Position numbers and translations under genes: made by a program
The notes under the pieces: generated by a model
The model's input: the letters and a program-made list of their open reading frames with translations, nothing else
What the model was told of the DNA's origin: nothing
Databases searched by the model: none
NCBI RefSeq assembly: GCF_003443615.1
Contig: NZ_CP031967.1
Location: 992,001-1,056,000, forward strand
Origin: Alteromonas sp. BL110
GTDB taxonomy: Bacteria; Pseudomonadota; Gammaproteobacteria; Enterobacterales; Alteromonadaceae
Direction of reading: 5' to 3'
Length of the DNA stretch: 64,000 bases
In this document: one piece after another, positions 36,640 to 46,038 of the stretch
Position numbering within the stretch: position 1 is the first letter of the stretch
Layout of the letters: each line of letters begins with the position of its first letter

Positions 36640-37185
36640 TTAATCGTTTGCCGCGACTTGCGTGGAGAACGTATCAGCAAACCAGTCGTTAAGCATGGCT
36701 TTCTCGTACGACAACGACTCGGTGCGATTATGACGAATATTCGATTCCATAAAGTCCATGTCTTTAAGCTTCACATCTTCACCACTCAAAATGACCTGAC
36801 CATCAGAATTAGATAGCGAGTAACTAAACGTCATTCTTGGAATATCGATGCGTTTAATTATTCGCACATCGCTGCCAGCCCCGCTGCCAAAACCTACAAA
36901 CTGACTCGGCCAAACCTGCCCCGCTAAATCAACGTTTGTTACTGTCATCGACAGAACTTGTGATTCGGGTAATTCGCTGGCCAATTCTGTAATATGCTCT
37001 TCCAGGTCTTTTAAGGTTCGCTCACGAAAGCGTTTACGAGATTCATTGGCTGGCCTGACGTCGCTGTAAGACTCTGGCTCTTCCCATGTTATCTCTACCT
37101 CAGCGGCTTGGGTTGGTGCGAAAACCACAAGAGCCCCTACTGCTGCGGCGCAACTTAAACAAGAAAAAGTACGTAATTTATTCAC
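36640..37185 (-). CDS. DUF3016 family secreted protein
   Basis: About 181 residues with a signal peptide (ending TQAAEVEI). The block VEITWEEPESYSDVRPANES is the start of the DUF3016 domain, which fills the rest. It shows an amphipathic helix (about 50-75) and beta strands (RIIKRIDIPRMTFSYSLSNS). Function of the family is unknown; it is expected in the periplasm. An AGGAG lies one base before an ATG at 37191 but 7 bases before the GTG at 37185, so the GTG is the better start; the choice adds or removes two residues. Confidence 0.75.
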   Translation of the reverse strand: MNKLRTFSCLSCAAAVGALVVFAPTQAAEVEITWEEPESYSDVRPANESRKRFRERTLKDLEEHITELASELPESQVLSMTVTNVDLAGQVWPSQFVGFGSGAGSDVRIIKRIDIPRMTFSYSLSNSDGQVILSGEDVKLKDMDFMESNIRHNRTESLSYEKAMLNDWFADTFSTQVAAND

Positions 37186-37303
37186 TTTCATGCTCCTAAA
37201 TTCAGTCGTTTAACCTTAAGTTAGCAAGCGTTGGGAAAGTTATTAATCAAAAAAACATTAGAAAAGTTTTAGGTTCAACTTTTTCTTACGTAAAACGCTA
37301 ATG

Positions 37304-37669
37304 TCACTTTGAAACTTGCATAACCGGAGACTGCTTAACAATTAGGCACAGTTTCGCGCGTTTAGTTCCCGTAAAGTTAGGGTTTATATCATCGTTATCA
37401 CAATAGGTGTGGTGAAAGCGTTTTACGCTCGCAGCATCGGCAGTAATTTGTTTAACGTAACTTTGCTGGTAAGGTTTCAAAGGGCTTAATTCGATATTTA
37501 TTTTATCTTGCAAACTACGTAATTCTTTTCGCTCCGGAAGCGTGGCAACGGTCACCAGCCAGTCAGAAAAAGAATTTTGGATATCTTCAAATAGATACTG
37601 AACAAAAGAAGAGCGCAGCACTATTACCAAAACAATAATTTCCGCAGCGATAATAAAGAACCGTAACAT
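37304..37669 (-). CDS. Unknown small membrane-anchored protein
   Basis: 121 residues. One N-terminal membrane segment (about 3-20, FFIIAAEIIVLVIVLRSS) is followed by a polar, probably helical domain with two Cys (in HHTYCDNDD and AKLCLIVK) that could pair in the periplasm. I do not recognise a family. GAGAAG precedes the ATG at good distance and codon use looks like its neighbours, so I take it as real. Downstream is the DUF3016 gene on the same strand, 118 bases away. Confidence 0.55.
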   Translation of the reverse strand: MLRFFIIAAEIIVLVIVLRSSFVQYLFEDIQNSFSDWLVTVATLPERKELRSLQDKINIELSPLKPYQQSYVKQITADAASVKRFHHTYCDNDDINPNFTGTKRAKLCLIVKQSPVMQVSK

Positions 37670-38147
37670 GACTTCTCAGCTAACTTTGATAGAGGTTTAC
37701 AACATGTAGCGCCACTTTGTGCGCCTTTTATCAACAATATGCTTAATAAATGCGTTGCTAATTTATATTACAACAAGGTTCACTGTACATGATTTGGGCG
37801 CTTATTAACCATATTATTGCGCATCATAGTAATGAGATATCTAACTCGCTGTAAATACAGTAGTTTATACCAAGGTATAACTTGTAGATTTTTTAAACCG
37901 ACACTTTGTAGGGCTAAGCAGTTAACGAATCTTATGCTCATCAATCATGTTACTGTATTTTAAAATTTACAAAATGAACTAATGTCACTGAGAATAACCG
38001 CCTCTCATGTTACTTTCTGAACTTTCAGTATTGACTGAAAGTTTAAAAAGGTAGACCATACGCCGCATTATTGATCTATATTAAATATGACGTGTTAAAC
38101 GCAGTTATACTGCACAGGCAGTTTGTTACGTCACATAAGGTTAAGCT
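37670..38147. other. Intergenic region upstream of ccoG with two palindromes
   Basis: 478 bases without a gene. It contains TTATACCAAGGTATAA (37865-37880), AACTTTCAG/CTGAAAGTT around TATTGA (38020-38043), and the FNR-type promoter near 38071-38111. Confidence 0.5.
38071..38111 (+). promoter_or_regulatory. FNR-type class II promoter of ccoG
   Basis: TTGATCTATATTAA (38071-38084) matches the FNR/Anr site TTGATN4ATCAA except one base. A TATACT -10 lies at 38106-38111, giving a start near 38118. The FNR site is then centred at about -41, exactly the class II activator position. Activation of ccoG when oxygen is low fits its role in cbb3 oxidase maturation. Confidence 0.6.
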
Positions 38148-39578
38148 ATGAATGAACAAATACCGGTCAAAAACGTAACACCGGTAAAAGTACATAAACC
38201 CAAAGGAACCACAGAAGGCAAACGGCATGACTCACGCAGCCGTATTTATGTGCGCGCTGTGCAGGGCCCTCTGGAAACGTTTAGACGTTTCTTTGGTCTT
38301 TTCTTTTTAGCTCTTTTTGCCATCATTCCGTGGATTCAGTACAACGGCCATCAGGCGGTACTGCTTGATATCGGCGAACAGCGTTTTACTATTTTCTCGC
38401 TTACTTTGTGGCCTCAAGACCTTACCTTACTGGCTTATATATTTATTGTTTCCGCTTTCGCATTGTTTTTTGTCACTACCTTCGCTGGCAGAGTGTGGTG
38501 TGGCTTCATGTGCCCACAGACAACATGGGTATATATATACACATGGTTTGAAGAGAAGTTTGAAGGCCCACGAAATAAGCGCATAGCTCTTGATGCGCGC
38601 AAAATGGATACCGACAAATTCTTGCGTAAAACGGCAAAGCATACTGCTTGGGTTCTGGTAGCACTATTAACTGCACTAACCTTTGTCGGCTACTTCACCC
38701 CTATTGATACCCTGTTTGTGGACTTTGTGACATTTAATACCAGCTTCTGGGCGGGTTTCTCTGTTATCTTTTTTGCGGTCTGTACCTATGGTAATGCAGG
38801 CTATATGCGTGAAATCATGTGCACGCACATTTGTCCATACGCACGCTTTCAGTCGGCCATGTTCGACAAAGACACCTTTACCGTATCGTACAATGCAAAA
38901 CGTGGCGAACAACGCGGTCCGCGCCCTCGTAAGCTCAGCCATGAACAGGTTCAGGAAAAAGGTTTAGGTGACTGCATCGACTGTAATTTGTGTGTTCAAG
39001 TATGCCCAACCGGTATTGATATTCGCAATGGACTTCAATACGAATGCATCAACTGCGGCGCCTGTGTTGATGCCTGTAATGGCGTAATGGACAAGATGGG
39101 TTATCCCAAGGGCTTGATAAGTTTTACCTCAGAAGAAGAGCTTGCGGGAGGTAAGACTCACGTTTTTCGTCCTAAGCTAATTGGTTACTTTATCGTTCTT
39201 TTAGTTATGACAGGTTTGTTGTTCGCCAATATTTGGATGCGCAGCCCAACCGAAGTCGACATCATCCGCGACAGAAACTCATTGTACCGCGAGACCAATG
39301 AAGGGCTTATTGAAAACGTATATACCATCAAGGTGCTCAATAAAACCCAACAACAGCAAACATACACTATTGCTGTAAAAGGTCTTCCTGATTATGAGTA
39401 CATAGGTGAGCAGAAAGTGACAGTTAAAGGCGGTGCGGTTTATAGTACGCCGATTTCTGTTGCAACTGACGCGTATAATCTGGAAGATACGGTTACCGAT
39501 ATTTTTATCAGTGTAACCACCACTATTGATGGGGAGACGGTTACTGTTGATGAACCAACCAAATTCCTTTATCGATGA
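38148..39578 (+). CDS. ccoG: Cytochrome c oxidase accessory protein CcoG
   Basis: Membrane-bound iron-sulphur protein (476 residues) that helps deliver copper to cbb3 oxidase by reducing Cu(II). Membrane segments lie at about 45-65, 88-110, 160-182, 195-215 and 340-360. AGRVWCGFMCPQTTWVYIYT contains conserved Cys. Two 4Fe-4S motifs are visible: CIDCNLCVQVCPTGIDIRNG and CINCGACVDACNGVM. A C-terminal Ig-like domain is periplasmic. The ccoNOPQ and ccoS/I genes are not in the window. Its stop overlaps the srkA ATG by four bases. Confidence 0.95.
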   Translation: MNEQIPVKNVTPVKVHKPKGTTEGKRHDSRSRIYVRAVQGPLETFRRFFGLFFLALFAIIPWIQYNGHQAVLLDIGEQRFTIFSLTLWPQDLTLLAYIFIVSAFALFFVTTFAGRVWCGFMCPQTTWVYIYTWFEEKFEGPRNKRIALDARKMDTDKFLRKTAKHTAWVLVALLTALTFVGYFTPIDTLFVDFVTFNTSFWAGFSVIFFAVCTYGNAGYMREIMCTHICPYARFQSAMFDKDTFTVSYNAKRGEQRGPRPRKLSHEQVQEKGLGDCIDCNLCVQVCPTGIDIRNGLQYECINCGACVDACNGVMDKMGYPKGLISFTSEEELAGGKTHVFRPKLIGYFIVLLVMTGLLFANIWMRSPTEVDIIRDRNSLYRETNEGLIENVYTIKVLNKTQQQQTYTIAVKGLPDYEYIGEQKVTVKGGAVYSTPISVATDAYNLEDTVTDIFISVTTTIDGETVTVDEPTKFLYR

Positions 39579-40558
39579 CAGATTTTTCTTTTTCTGGGCT
39601 TAGTCCAGACACCATATTAGATGCCCTGGAAAGCCAGGGCATTTTTCTTCAAAGCGGACTGCTAGCGCTAAACAGCTATGAAAACCGCGTTTATCAATTT
39701 TTGGCTGAAGACGGGCAGCGCTACGTAGTAAAATTTTATCGGCCTGGTCGATGGACAGACGCGCAAATTCTTGAAGAGCACGAGTTCGCCGCTGAACTTA
39801 TGGATAATGACATCCCGTTGGCCGCGCCTATAGTTTTAAACGGCAGTACGCTACACCATCACACGGTGGCTGAGACTGACTATCGATTTACGCTATTTCC
39901 TTCGGTAGGCGGTAGACAATTTGAAAACGATAACCTTGACCAGCTCGAATGGATGGGGCGTTTTATTGGCCGTATACACCGCGTCGCTTCAGCTAAAGGT
40001 TTTACTCATCGCCCTTCTATTGAGATTGAAAGTTATCTTAAAGAGCCCAAACAAGTCCTTGAACAAAGTACCCTGCTACCCGAACATCTAAAAACGGCCT
40101 TTTTTGCCATACTCAACCCTGTGATTGACGCGACCCTTAAGGCTTACAAACCCACATCGAATATTCGATTACACGGTGACTGCCACCCTGGCAATATATT
40201 ATGGCGTGACGGGCCGACCTTCGTTGACCTTGATGACTGCCGTATGGGGCCAGCTATACAAGATTTATGGATGATGTTAAGTGGCGACCGCCAACAACAG
40301 CTTTTGCAACTTGATACTCTGGTAGAGGCCTACGAAGAATTCCATGAATTCGATACGGCACAACTACCGCTTATTGAACCTCTTAGAGCCATGCGCATGG
40401 TGCATTACATGGCATGGCTTTCTCGTCGTTGGGAAGACCCTGCTTTCCCTCGTGCATTTCCCTGGTTTGCTGAAGACAAATATTGGGAAGGCCAGATACT
40501 TGCCCTAAAAGAACAGCTATCTGCACTCCAGGAGCCACCGCTGAAATTGGGTTACTGA
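39575..40558 (+). CDS. srkA: Stress response kinase A (SrkA/YihE)
   Basis: Cytoplasmic Ser/Thr kinase of the aminoglycoside-phosphotransferase fold, 327 residues, matching the E. coli protein (328). YENRVYQFLAEDGQRYVVKF is the ATP-binding sheet; LHGDCHPGNILWRDG is the catalytic loop; TFVDLDDCRMGPAIQDLWM holds the metal-binding Asp. Conserved C-terminal block MVHYMAWLSRRWEDPAFPRA. In E. coli it protects against stress-induced death; dsbA lies downstream of it there, and here dsbA is about 2.8 kb away with btuB between. Confidence 0.92.
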   Translation: MTDFSFSGLSPDTILDALESQGIFLQSGLLALNSYENRVYQFLAEDGQRYVVKFYRPGRWTDAQILEEHEFAAELMDNDIPLAAPIVLNGSTLHHHTVAETDYRFTLFPSVGGRQFENDNLDQLEWMGRFIGRIHRVASAKGFTHRPSIEIESYLKEPKQVLEQSTLLPEHLKTAFFAILNPVIDATLKAYKPTSNIRLHGDCHPGNILWRDGPTFVDLDDCRMGPAIQDLWMMLSGDRQQQLLQLDTLVEAYEEFHEFDTAQLPLIEPLRAMRMVHYMAWLSRRWEDPAFPRAFPWFAEDKYWEGQILALKEQLSALQEPPLKLGY

Positions 40559-40675
40559 TTAGACTTTTACACTACGTAACAGAGCGCTTTTTCGATACTC
40601 TTATAGGTTTCGAAAAAGCGTAAGTTATAAGAAACCGTATTCGCTATCACTTTTTAAGTTCTATATAATCACGCG

Positions 40676-40912
40676 GTGTAGGTGCTCTTGTCTCGCTCTA
40701 TAACAACCACATGACAAGAGGTAAACGGGAAATCAGTGAAAAGCTGATGCTGCCCCCGCAACGGTAAACTCAACGCATTGTCGTTTTCTTTTCAATCGCC
40801 ACTGTCTTTTATACGTTAACGCGCTACTGCGCAATAAAACGCCACTAGATGGGAAGGCAAAAGAGCTATTACATTCTTAGTAATGGTGAGTAAGCCCGGA
40901 TACCGGCCTGTA
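40676..40912 (+). promoter_or_regulatory. Cobalamin (B12) riboswitch upstream of btuB
   Basis: Hallmarks of the AdoCbl-type element are present in order: stem CTCTTGTC/GACAAGAG; GGGAA near 40726; GTGAAAAGCTGATGCTGCCC then CCGCAACGGTAA (the B12 box area, 40737-40766); GGGAAGG near 40852; and the closing GGATACCGGCC (40898-40908). It should lower btuB expression when cobalamin is plentiful. No terminator is evident before the start, so translational control is more likely. Confidence 0.9.
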
Positions 40913-41018
40913 CTTCATGGTGTCGTTTGTTTGCTCACTTTCAAAAGAAGTTACGCAACAACGTGCACTTTCACTCATCATGTGCTCGGGTGGAGCGCAT
41001 CAAAGACAATATAAAACC

Positions 41019-42941
41019 ATGCGTACACATTTTACTAAAGCAGCCCTTAGCGCTGCAGTTATTTCGTGCTTAAGCACACCTGCCTTTGCTCAAACCTCAA
41101 ATCAAGATATTGAAACGCTAACCGTTACCGGCACCCGTTTGCCTATTTCACTAACTAAACTGCCTGGCTCAGTTTCGGTGCTGACTGAAAGCGATATTAA
41201 AGCTTCAGGCGCGCTTCAAATTACAGATTTAGTTCGCGGCTTACCTGGCGTTAGCTTGTCTCAGTCAGGCAGCCCTGGTGGTTTAACCGAACTGCGCGTG
41301 CGCGGCGGTGAAACCAACCATCTTCTTGTTTTAATTGATGGTGTTGTTGCCAATGACGTAGGCCAAGGGAGTCTTGTTGACCTTGCGCACCTTACCAGTG
41401 CTAACGTAGTGCGCATTGAGCTACTTCGCGGCCCACAAAGTGCAAGGTGGGGTAGCGGTGCAATTGGTGGTGTACTAAGCATTACCACCAAATCTGGCCA
41501 ATTTGCCGACAATATATCTCACGTAGATTTTTCTGCTGGCGTTGGCACTCAGGGTACCCTTCAGGGCAGTATGAATGCGCGCTCACAAAGCGATAACGTG
41601 GGTGTGTCAGCCTACGCGAGCTACATTCGAACTGACGGCGATAATGTGTCTCGCGTTGGTAACGAAGACGATGGCTATGACAATATGACTGCCGGCATAA
41701 ATCTCAATTATGCCGCCACCACCGAGCATACCTTCATAGCCAATTTACGTACTGTTCAATATGAAAATGACTATGATAGTACTGACTTTGTAATAACCGG
41801 CCTTCCCGCTGATTCAGATAACGTGACAGATGGCGAGCAAGTTAGTGCAAAGTTAAAATGGGAGTTTGCCCCTGAAAGTAAGGCTTTCCGCTCGGCATTA
41901 AGTGCACACTATCGTAAAGATGAAAACGACAATACTGAATCGGGTACTGATACAGGCGGCACCACAGGTGAACGTATTGAGTTAAATTGGACCGGTTTTT
42001 ACACCATCGACAATTGGGATCTTGCAGGCGGTGTTGAATATCTGAAGCGCCTTTTTGAACAGCGCGGCCCTATTGTATTTGGCGATCCTAATCAAAAACA
42101 ACACGACAACACCTACAGCGTATTTGCAGAAGCAAACAGCCAGCTAACCGAGTCGCTAACGGCAACGTTGAGCGCAAGGTTCGACAACAATAGTGAGTTT
42201 GACAATGCCGTTAGTTATCGCGGCGGTCTCACGTGGCAACTTAACGACCACTACGCTGTTTTCACAAGCTATGGTAGAGCGGTTAAAACGCCTACTTTTA
42301 CCGAGCGTTTCGGTTATTTCTCTGCAAGCTTTATAGGTAACCCTAACCTAGAGCCTGAGACCAGTGAAGAATGGGAAGTGGGTATTAAAGCCAACTGGCA
42401 ATCGCTTTCTGGTCAAATCAGTACCTATACCACTGATCTTGAAGACGAAATTAACGGCTTTGTGTTTGTATCTGACTTGGGTGCATTCAGTGCTGATAAT
42501 ATCGACGGTGAAAGTTCACGAGAAGGGATTGATGTTGAGTTAAACTGGGACAGTGGCTATGGTGACCTTACCGCTGCCTACAGCTATCTAGACGCTGAAC
42601 AAACTGACAGTGGCATCACAAGCACCGAGTTACGTCGTGCTCGCCATCAAGGCTCGATAACTTATACCACTGACTTCGGTACAGAAAAGTTCAGTTTTTA
42701 CACCAAGCTTGCCTACACAGGTAGTCGTTACGATACTTTCTTCCCACCATACCCTGAGCCGTCTCAAACGTTAGCGCTTTCAGCTTATACCCTTGCTACG
42801 GTTAACTTAGGTTATCAAATTGATAGTCAGTGGCAGGTCTCGTTGAAAGTCGACAATGCATTTGATGCCGACTATGAAGACATCGTGGGTTATGCGGGGC
42901 AGGAGCGACGAGCGCTGTTTTCTGTTAACTATACGATGTAG
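41019..42941 (+). CDS. btuB: TonB-dependent vitamin B12 receptor BtuB
   Basis: Outer-membrane receptor of about 640 residues. The signal peptide MRTHFTKAALSAAVISCLST ends at AFAQ. A TonB-box-like IETLTVTGTRLP and the plug domain follow (SGALQITDLVRGLPGVSLSQ, TNHLLVLIDGVVAND, RIELLRGPQSARWGSGAIGG). The 22-strand barrel ends with an aromatic-containing strand (ALFSVNYTM). The riboswitch upstream supports cobalamin as ligand. The frame extends 34 codons further upstream into the riboswitch 3' edge, but the signal peptide places the start at 41019. No convincing ribosome site is seen there. Transport partners BtuCDF are not nearby. Confidence 0.9.
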   Translation: MRTHFTKAALSAAVISCLSTPAFAQTSNQDIETLTVTGTRLPISLTKLPGSVSVLTESDIKASGALQITDLVRGLPGVSLSQSGSPGGLTELRVRGGETNHLLVLIDGVVANDVGQGSLVDLAHLTSANVVRIELLRGPQSARWGSGAIGGVLSITTKSGQFADNISHVDFSAGVGTQGTLQGSMNARSQSDNVGVSAYASYIRTDGDNVSRVGNEDDGYDNMTAGINLNYAATTEHTFIANLRTVQYENDYDSTDFVITGLPADSDNVTDGEQVSAKLKWEFAPESKAFRSALSAHYRKDENDNTESGTDTGGTTGERIELNWTGFYTIDNWDLAGGVEYLKRLFEQRGPIVFGDPNQKQHDNTYSVFAEANSQLTESLTATLSARFDNNSEFDNAVSYRGGLTWQLNDHYAVFTSYGRAVKTPTFTERFGYFSASFIGNPNLEPETSEEWEVGIKANWQSLSGQISTYTTDLEDEINGFVFVSDLGAFSADNIDGESSREGIDVELNWDSGYGDLTAAYSYLDAEQTDSGITSTELRRARHQGSITYTTDFGTEKFSFYTKLAYTGSRYDTFFPPYPEPSQTLALSAYTLATVNLGYQIDSQWQVSLKVDNAFDADYEDIVGYAGQERRALFSVNYTM

Positions 42942-43317
42942 TTAATTTAGGCTTAGCCTGGTTCGCGACGTAATAATTGGCGTAAGCTAGCAATTTAATC
43001 GGCTACACCTTGGTGTAGCCGTTTTTCGTTCAATAGTTTGGCGTCTATTTTATTAATAATCCTTTCTATCTTTTTTACCGCTGACTTAGGCTTCAGCACA
43101 TTCTCTTTCTCATCCCCAACCCTCGCCTTTGCAGTTAATGCTATTCATCTTCTATTCATGGTAAGACGTTTATTCTGCGACAATCGCTTATCCTATCGCA
43201 GACAATGTTAACCTTATCGCGTACTAATACTTTGTTGTAAAACAGGTCCTAGTTAAGCGAATAAGGCTGTGATAATCTCAACATTGATAATCGTTTATTA
43301 ATACAGGATCATAATCC
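42942..43317. other. Intergenic region btuB-dsbA
   Basis: 376 bases. Apart from the btuB terminator at 43001 I see no structured element or gene. Confidence 0.4.
43001..43026 (+). terminator. Terminator of btuB
   Basis: GGCTACACC/GGTGTAGCC around TT, followed by GTTTTTC, 60 bases after the stop. Confidence 0.85.
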
Positions 43318-43950
43318 ATGAAAAAGTTTGCAGTAATGTTTGTCATGGCAATACTTTTGCCTTTAACAGCTTGCGCTCAAGAGCCGGCGTCTAAATGGAA
43401 AGAAGGCACGCACTATAAAGTGCTTGATAAAGAAGCCACAGATAAACCAGTAATTACTGAGTACTTCTCATTTTGGTGCCCGCATTGCTTCCAATTTGAG
43501 CCAATCGTTGCACAAATTAAAGAGAAGAAAAGCGACGGTACTAAGTTCAATAAAGTACACGTAAACTTTATGCGCTTTACCGGCCCCGAAGTTCAGGACG
43601 ATGCGACCAAAGCCATGCTTATTGCTCGCGCAATGAAGCAAGAAGACGCAATGAACAATGCTATCTTTAACTATATTCATAAGCAGCGTGCGTCTATCAC
43701 AGGGCTGAAAGACCTTCGCAACATCTTTGTTGTTAACGGCGTAGACGGCGCAGAGTTTGACAAAATGGCTAAGAGCTTCGGCGTTAACAGCATGGTGCGC
43801 AAAAACCAACAGCAAATCGATGAATACCGTGAACACCTAACAGGTGTGCCTAGCTTTATTATCAACGGTAAATATCAGCCAACGTTCACCTCTGATATGA
43901 CCTTTGATGACATCGCTGACCTCATCGTGTGGTTATCCGAACAGAAGTAA
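43318..43950 (+). CDS. dsbA: Thiol:disulfide interchange protein DsbA
   Basis: Periplasmic oxidase that introduces disulfides into secreted proteins. 210 residues. Signal peptide, then thioredoxin fold with the active site C54-P-H-C57 in EYFSFWCPHCFQFEPIV; the helical insert and the cis-Pro loop TGVPSFIINGKY complete it. The signal contains LTACAQ: Cys19 could be a lipobox Cys or part of an ordinary ACA/Q cleavage site. Single gene ending at the hairpin 43995-44020. Confidence 0.93.
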   Translation: MKKFAVMFVMAILLPLTACAQEPASKWKEGTHYKVLDKEATDKPVITEYFSFWCPHCFQFEPIVAQIKEKKSDGTKFNKVHVNFMRFTGPEVQDDATKAMLIARAMKQEDAMNNAIFNYIHKQRASITGLKDLRNIFVVNGVDGAEFDKMAKSFGVNSMVRKNQQQIDEYREHLTGVPSFIINGKYQPTFTSDMTFDDIADLIVWLSEQK

Positions 43951-43994
43951 TTGCCTGTTATCAATTAGGCTTCACATTAATCCCTTAATAATTG

Positions 43995-44020
43995 AATGGG
44001 CGCTAAGGCGCCCATTTTTA
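43995..44020 (+). terminator. Terminator of dsbA
   Basis: AATGGGCGC/GCGCCCATT around TAAG with a following TTTA, 45 bases after the dsbA stop and 20 bases before the next gene. Confidence 0.75.
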
Positions 44021-44039
44021 CGCCCAGGAGTTTTTTCAC

Positions 44040-44630
44040 ATGCATGCTGTTAGTGATTTCGCCGAATTCATTTGCGAACTCGATCAACTTAAAGCGGTTA
44101 AGCGTCAGATTACGCTTCCAAGTGATAACCATCGTCAGGAAAACTCTGCAGAGCACAGCTGGCATGTCGCATTAATGGCAAACATGTTAAGTGAATATGC
44201 AGCCAAGCCAATTGATATCACGCGAGTTATTCGCATGATCCTTATTCACGATATCGTAGAAATTGACGCTGGTGATATGTTTGCGTTTAACCAGCAAAGC
44301 GATCATGACGCACAAGCTGAGAAGGAACTCGCGGCCGCTAAGCGTATTTTTGGTTTGTTGCCTAGTCCACTTGATAGCGAAATGCTCGACTTATGGCTTG
44401 AGTTTGAAGCTGCAGAAACCGCTGATGCTGAATTTGCGAAAGCTATGGACCGAGTACTTCCTGTATTTCAAAATATGAAAGACAATGGAGGAAGTTGGAA
44501 GCGTCACGGTATTGCAAGAGAGAAAATTGAAGCGCGAAATGCCCATTTGAAATCTTGTGCGCCAGCACTATGGGACTATGTTATGCAGCAGTTAGATACT
44601 GCCGTTGAAAAAGGCTGGCTAAGTCGATAA
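44040..44630 (+). CDS. HD-domain phosphohydrolase (COG1896/HDDC2-like)
   Basis: 196-residue soluble HD protein. Metal-binding motif His pair in RQENSAEHSWHVALMANMLS and the HD doublet in IRMILIHDIVEIDAGDMF, with AMDRVLPVFQNMKDNGGSWK further on. Relatives (YfbR, HDDC2) hydrolyse deoxynucleoside 5'-monophosphates; the exact substrate is inferred. The gene begins 20 bases after the dsbA terminator and has GGAG 8 bases before its ATG. Confidence 0.85.
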   Translation: MHAVSDFAEFICELDQLKAVKRQITLPSDNHRQENSAEHSWHVALMANMLSEYAAKPIDITRVIRMILIHDIVEIDAGDMFAFNQQSDHDAQAEKELAAAKRIFGLLPSPLDSEMLDLWLEFEAAETADAEFAKAMDRVLPVFQNMKDNGGSWKRHGIAREKIEARNAHLKSCAPALWDYVMQQLDTAVEKGWLSR

Positions 44631-44701
44631 TGACTTAGCCAATCTGAGTCTAATTTATCTATAACGCGATGCTAGCGTCTGCAGGTTGATTCGCGCGGCG
44701 A

Positions 44702-45922
44702 TTAAAAGCGTGTACCAACCCACATCCAAAAGCGGTTAGCATCTACTTTTATATCGCCCGCATCGTAAGTACCGTATTTGATGCCGAAGTTATACTTACC
44801 TGCAAACTTCTTGGTGTATTGAACATTGAATTCGCTACCTAAATCATCAACACCATTGCTGCTGTCGTCAGCACTGAAATCATGATAGGCCAAAAGCCAC
44901 TTACCGCCGGCTAAACCACCAGAAAGTGAAAACTTAAGGTCTTGTAAGCCTTGTGTTGGCGTACCCAAAAACTGATCGGTCCAACCGTTGAACTTGTGTA
45001 GTGTGGCAAGCGGCGTAGCAAATCCATACAGTCCATCATCTGAACCCAGAACTTCATAATCGACTTTAGCGGTTACACCAGAGAAGGTTGCGGCTAAATA
45101 AGCATTTAGGTAAGACGCGTCGAAATCAGTGGCTGTTTCTCCTGCGCCGGCTTCGCTCGATTGAGTCGCAAACTCAGCGCCATAAGCCCAATTTACACTG
45201 TCACCTTTCATCTTTCCGTCATAGCTTACACCATATGTATCCAGCGCATTGTCCGTATCATTATCTACTTCTAATAAATACGCATAGGCTACAAACTTAC
45301 CGATTTTCGATTTGTAAGATGCGTGAAGAATATGATCTTTTGAATCTAAATCAGCGGCTTCTGCGAAAATGCGGTTGCGCTTGTACAAATAGCTATAGAA
45401 AAGCTCTAAATTGTCTGTTGCGGCATATTTTGTACTTACGGCATCAAAGGTCTGGCGATCCTGTCTCCAGCCAACGTGACCAACGAATCTGTGGTCATCT
45501 AGCGTAATAACTTGGCGACCAACCTTGGCTGTAAAGCCATCTGTTTTGTATTGAATAAAAGCTTGGTCAACTTCGGTGGTTTCTGGGTCAGCAATGACAG
45601 AGTATTCACCCACATTGAAGCCAGTAGGCCCTACGGTAAACTCATCTTGTCCCATTACAATGCGGCTGTCTTCAACCTCAGCGGTAAATGAGAAACCATT
45701 GACACTTCCTGAGCTAAAGCCTAAACGGGTACGTAAGGTCAGCGCGCTTGCATCTTCTAATGCATTGTCTTGATCTACAGCCTCGTAACGCAAATTCAGG
45801 TCAGCCCATGCTTTTGAGTCACTTAGCGCAGAGTGAATATCAGCAGCCATCGCGCTGCCGCCTAATACTGTCATAACAGAGGCAGCAAGCATATTAATGC
45901 TTAGTTTTTTAAACGTGTTCAT
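44702..45922 (-). CDS. Alginate-export-type outer-membrane porin next to the nitrate transport genes
   Basis: 406 residues. The signal peptide ends GSAMAADIH and the rest is beta-barrel-like, ending in Phe (MWVGTRF). Strand pairs such as AWADLNLRYEAVDQDNALED and TAKVGRQVITLDDHRFVGHV resemble the alginate-export/OprD-like barrel group. It follows nrtD on the same strand after 135 bases that include a hairpin. It may therefore be the outer-membrane entry for nitrate in this operon, transcribed by partial read-through; the substrate is not shown by the sequence itself. Confidence 0.75.
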   Translation of the reverse strand: MNTFKKLSINMLAASVMTVLGGSAMAADIHSALSDSKAWADLNLRYEAVDQDNALEDASALTLRTRLGFSSGSVNGFSFTAEVEDSRIVMGQDEFTVGPTGFNVGEYSVIADPETTEVDQAFIQYKTDGFTAKVGRQVITLDDHRFVGHVGWRQDRQTFDAVSTKYAATDNLELFYSYLYKRNRIFAEAADLDSKDHILHASYKSKIGKFVAYAYLLEVDNDTDNALDTYGVSYDGKMKGDSVNWAYGAEFATQSSEAGAGETATDFDASYLNAYLAATFSGVTAKVDYEVLGSDDGLYGFATPLATLHKFNGWTDQFLGTPTQGLQDLKFSLSGGLAGGKWLLAYHDFSADDSSNGVDDLGSEFNVQYTKKFAGKYNFGIKYGTYDAGDIKVDANRFWMWVGTRF

Positions 45923-46018
45923 GCGTGTTCCCTATCGGTTTAAATTTAAATTTTTATTAGTCAGCACTTACCCAGCCAGCATTAAAACGCTGGTTGAAAA
46001 GTGAAAGTTATAGGTGGT

Positions 46019-46038
46019 GGGCGGTAAAACTACCGCCC
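46019..46038. repeat. Hairpin between nrtD and the porin gene
   Basis: GGGCGGTA/TACCGCCC around AAAC. No T run on the minus strand, so it may trim or stabilise mRNA, or attenuate porin expression, rather than act as a full terminator. Confidence 0.5.

Noticed and set aside
37865..38043. Palindromes upstream of ccoG as transposon ends
   Set aside because: Unrelated to each other in sequence, with no target duplication or transposase.
40917..41018. N-terminal extension of BtuB from the riboswitch edge
   Set aside because: The signal peptide starts at 41019; the upstream codons overlap the riboswitch 3' end and are not conserved-looking.
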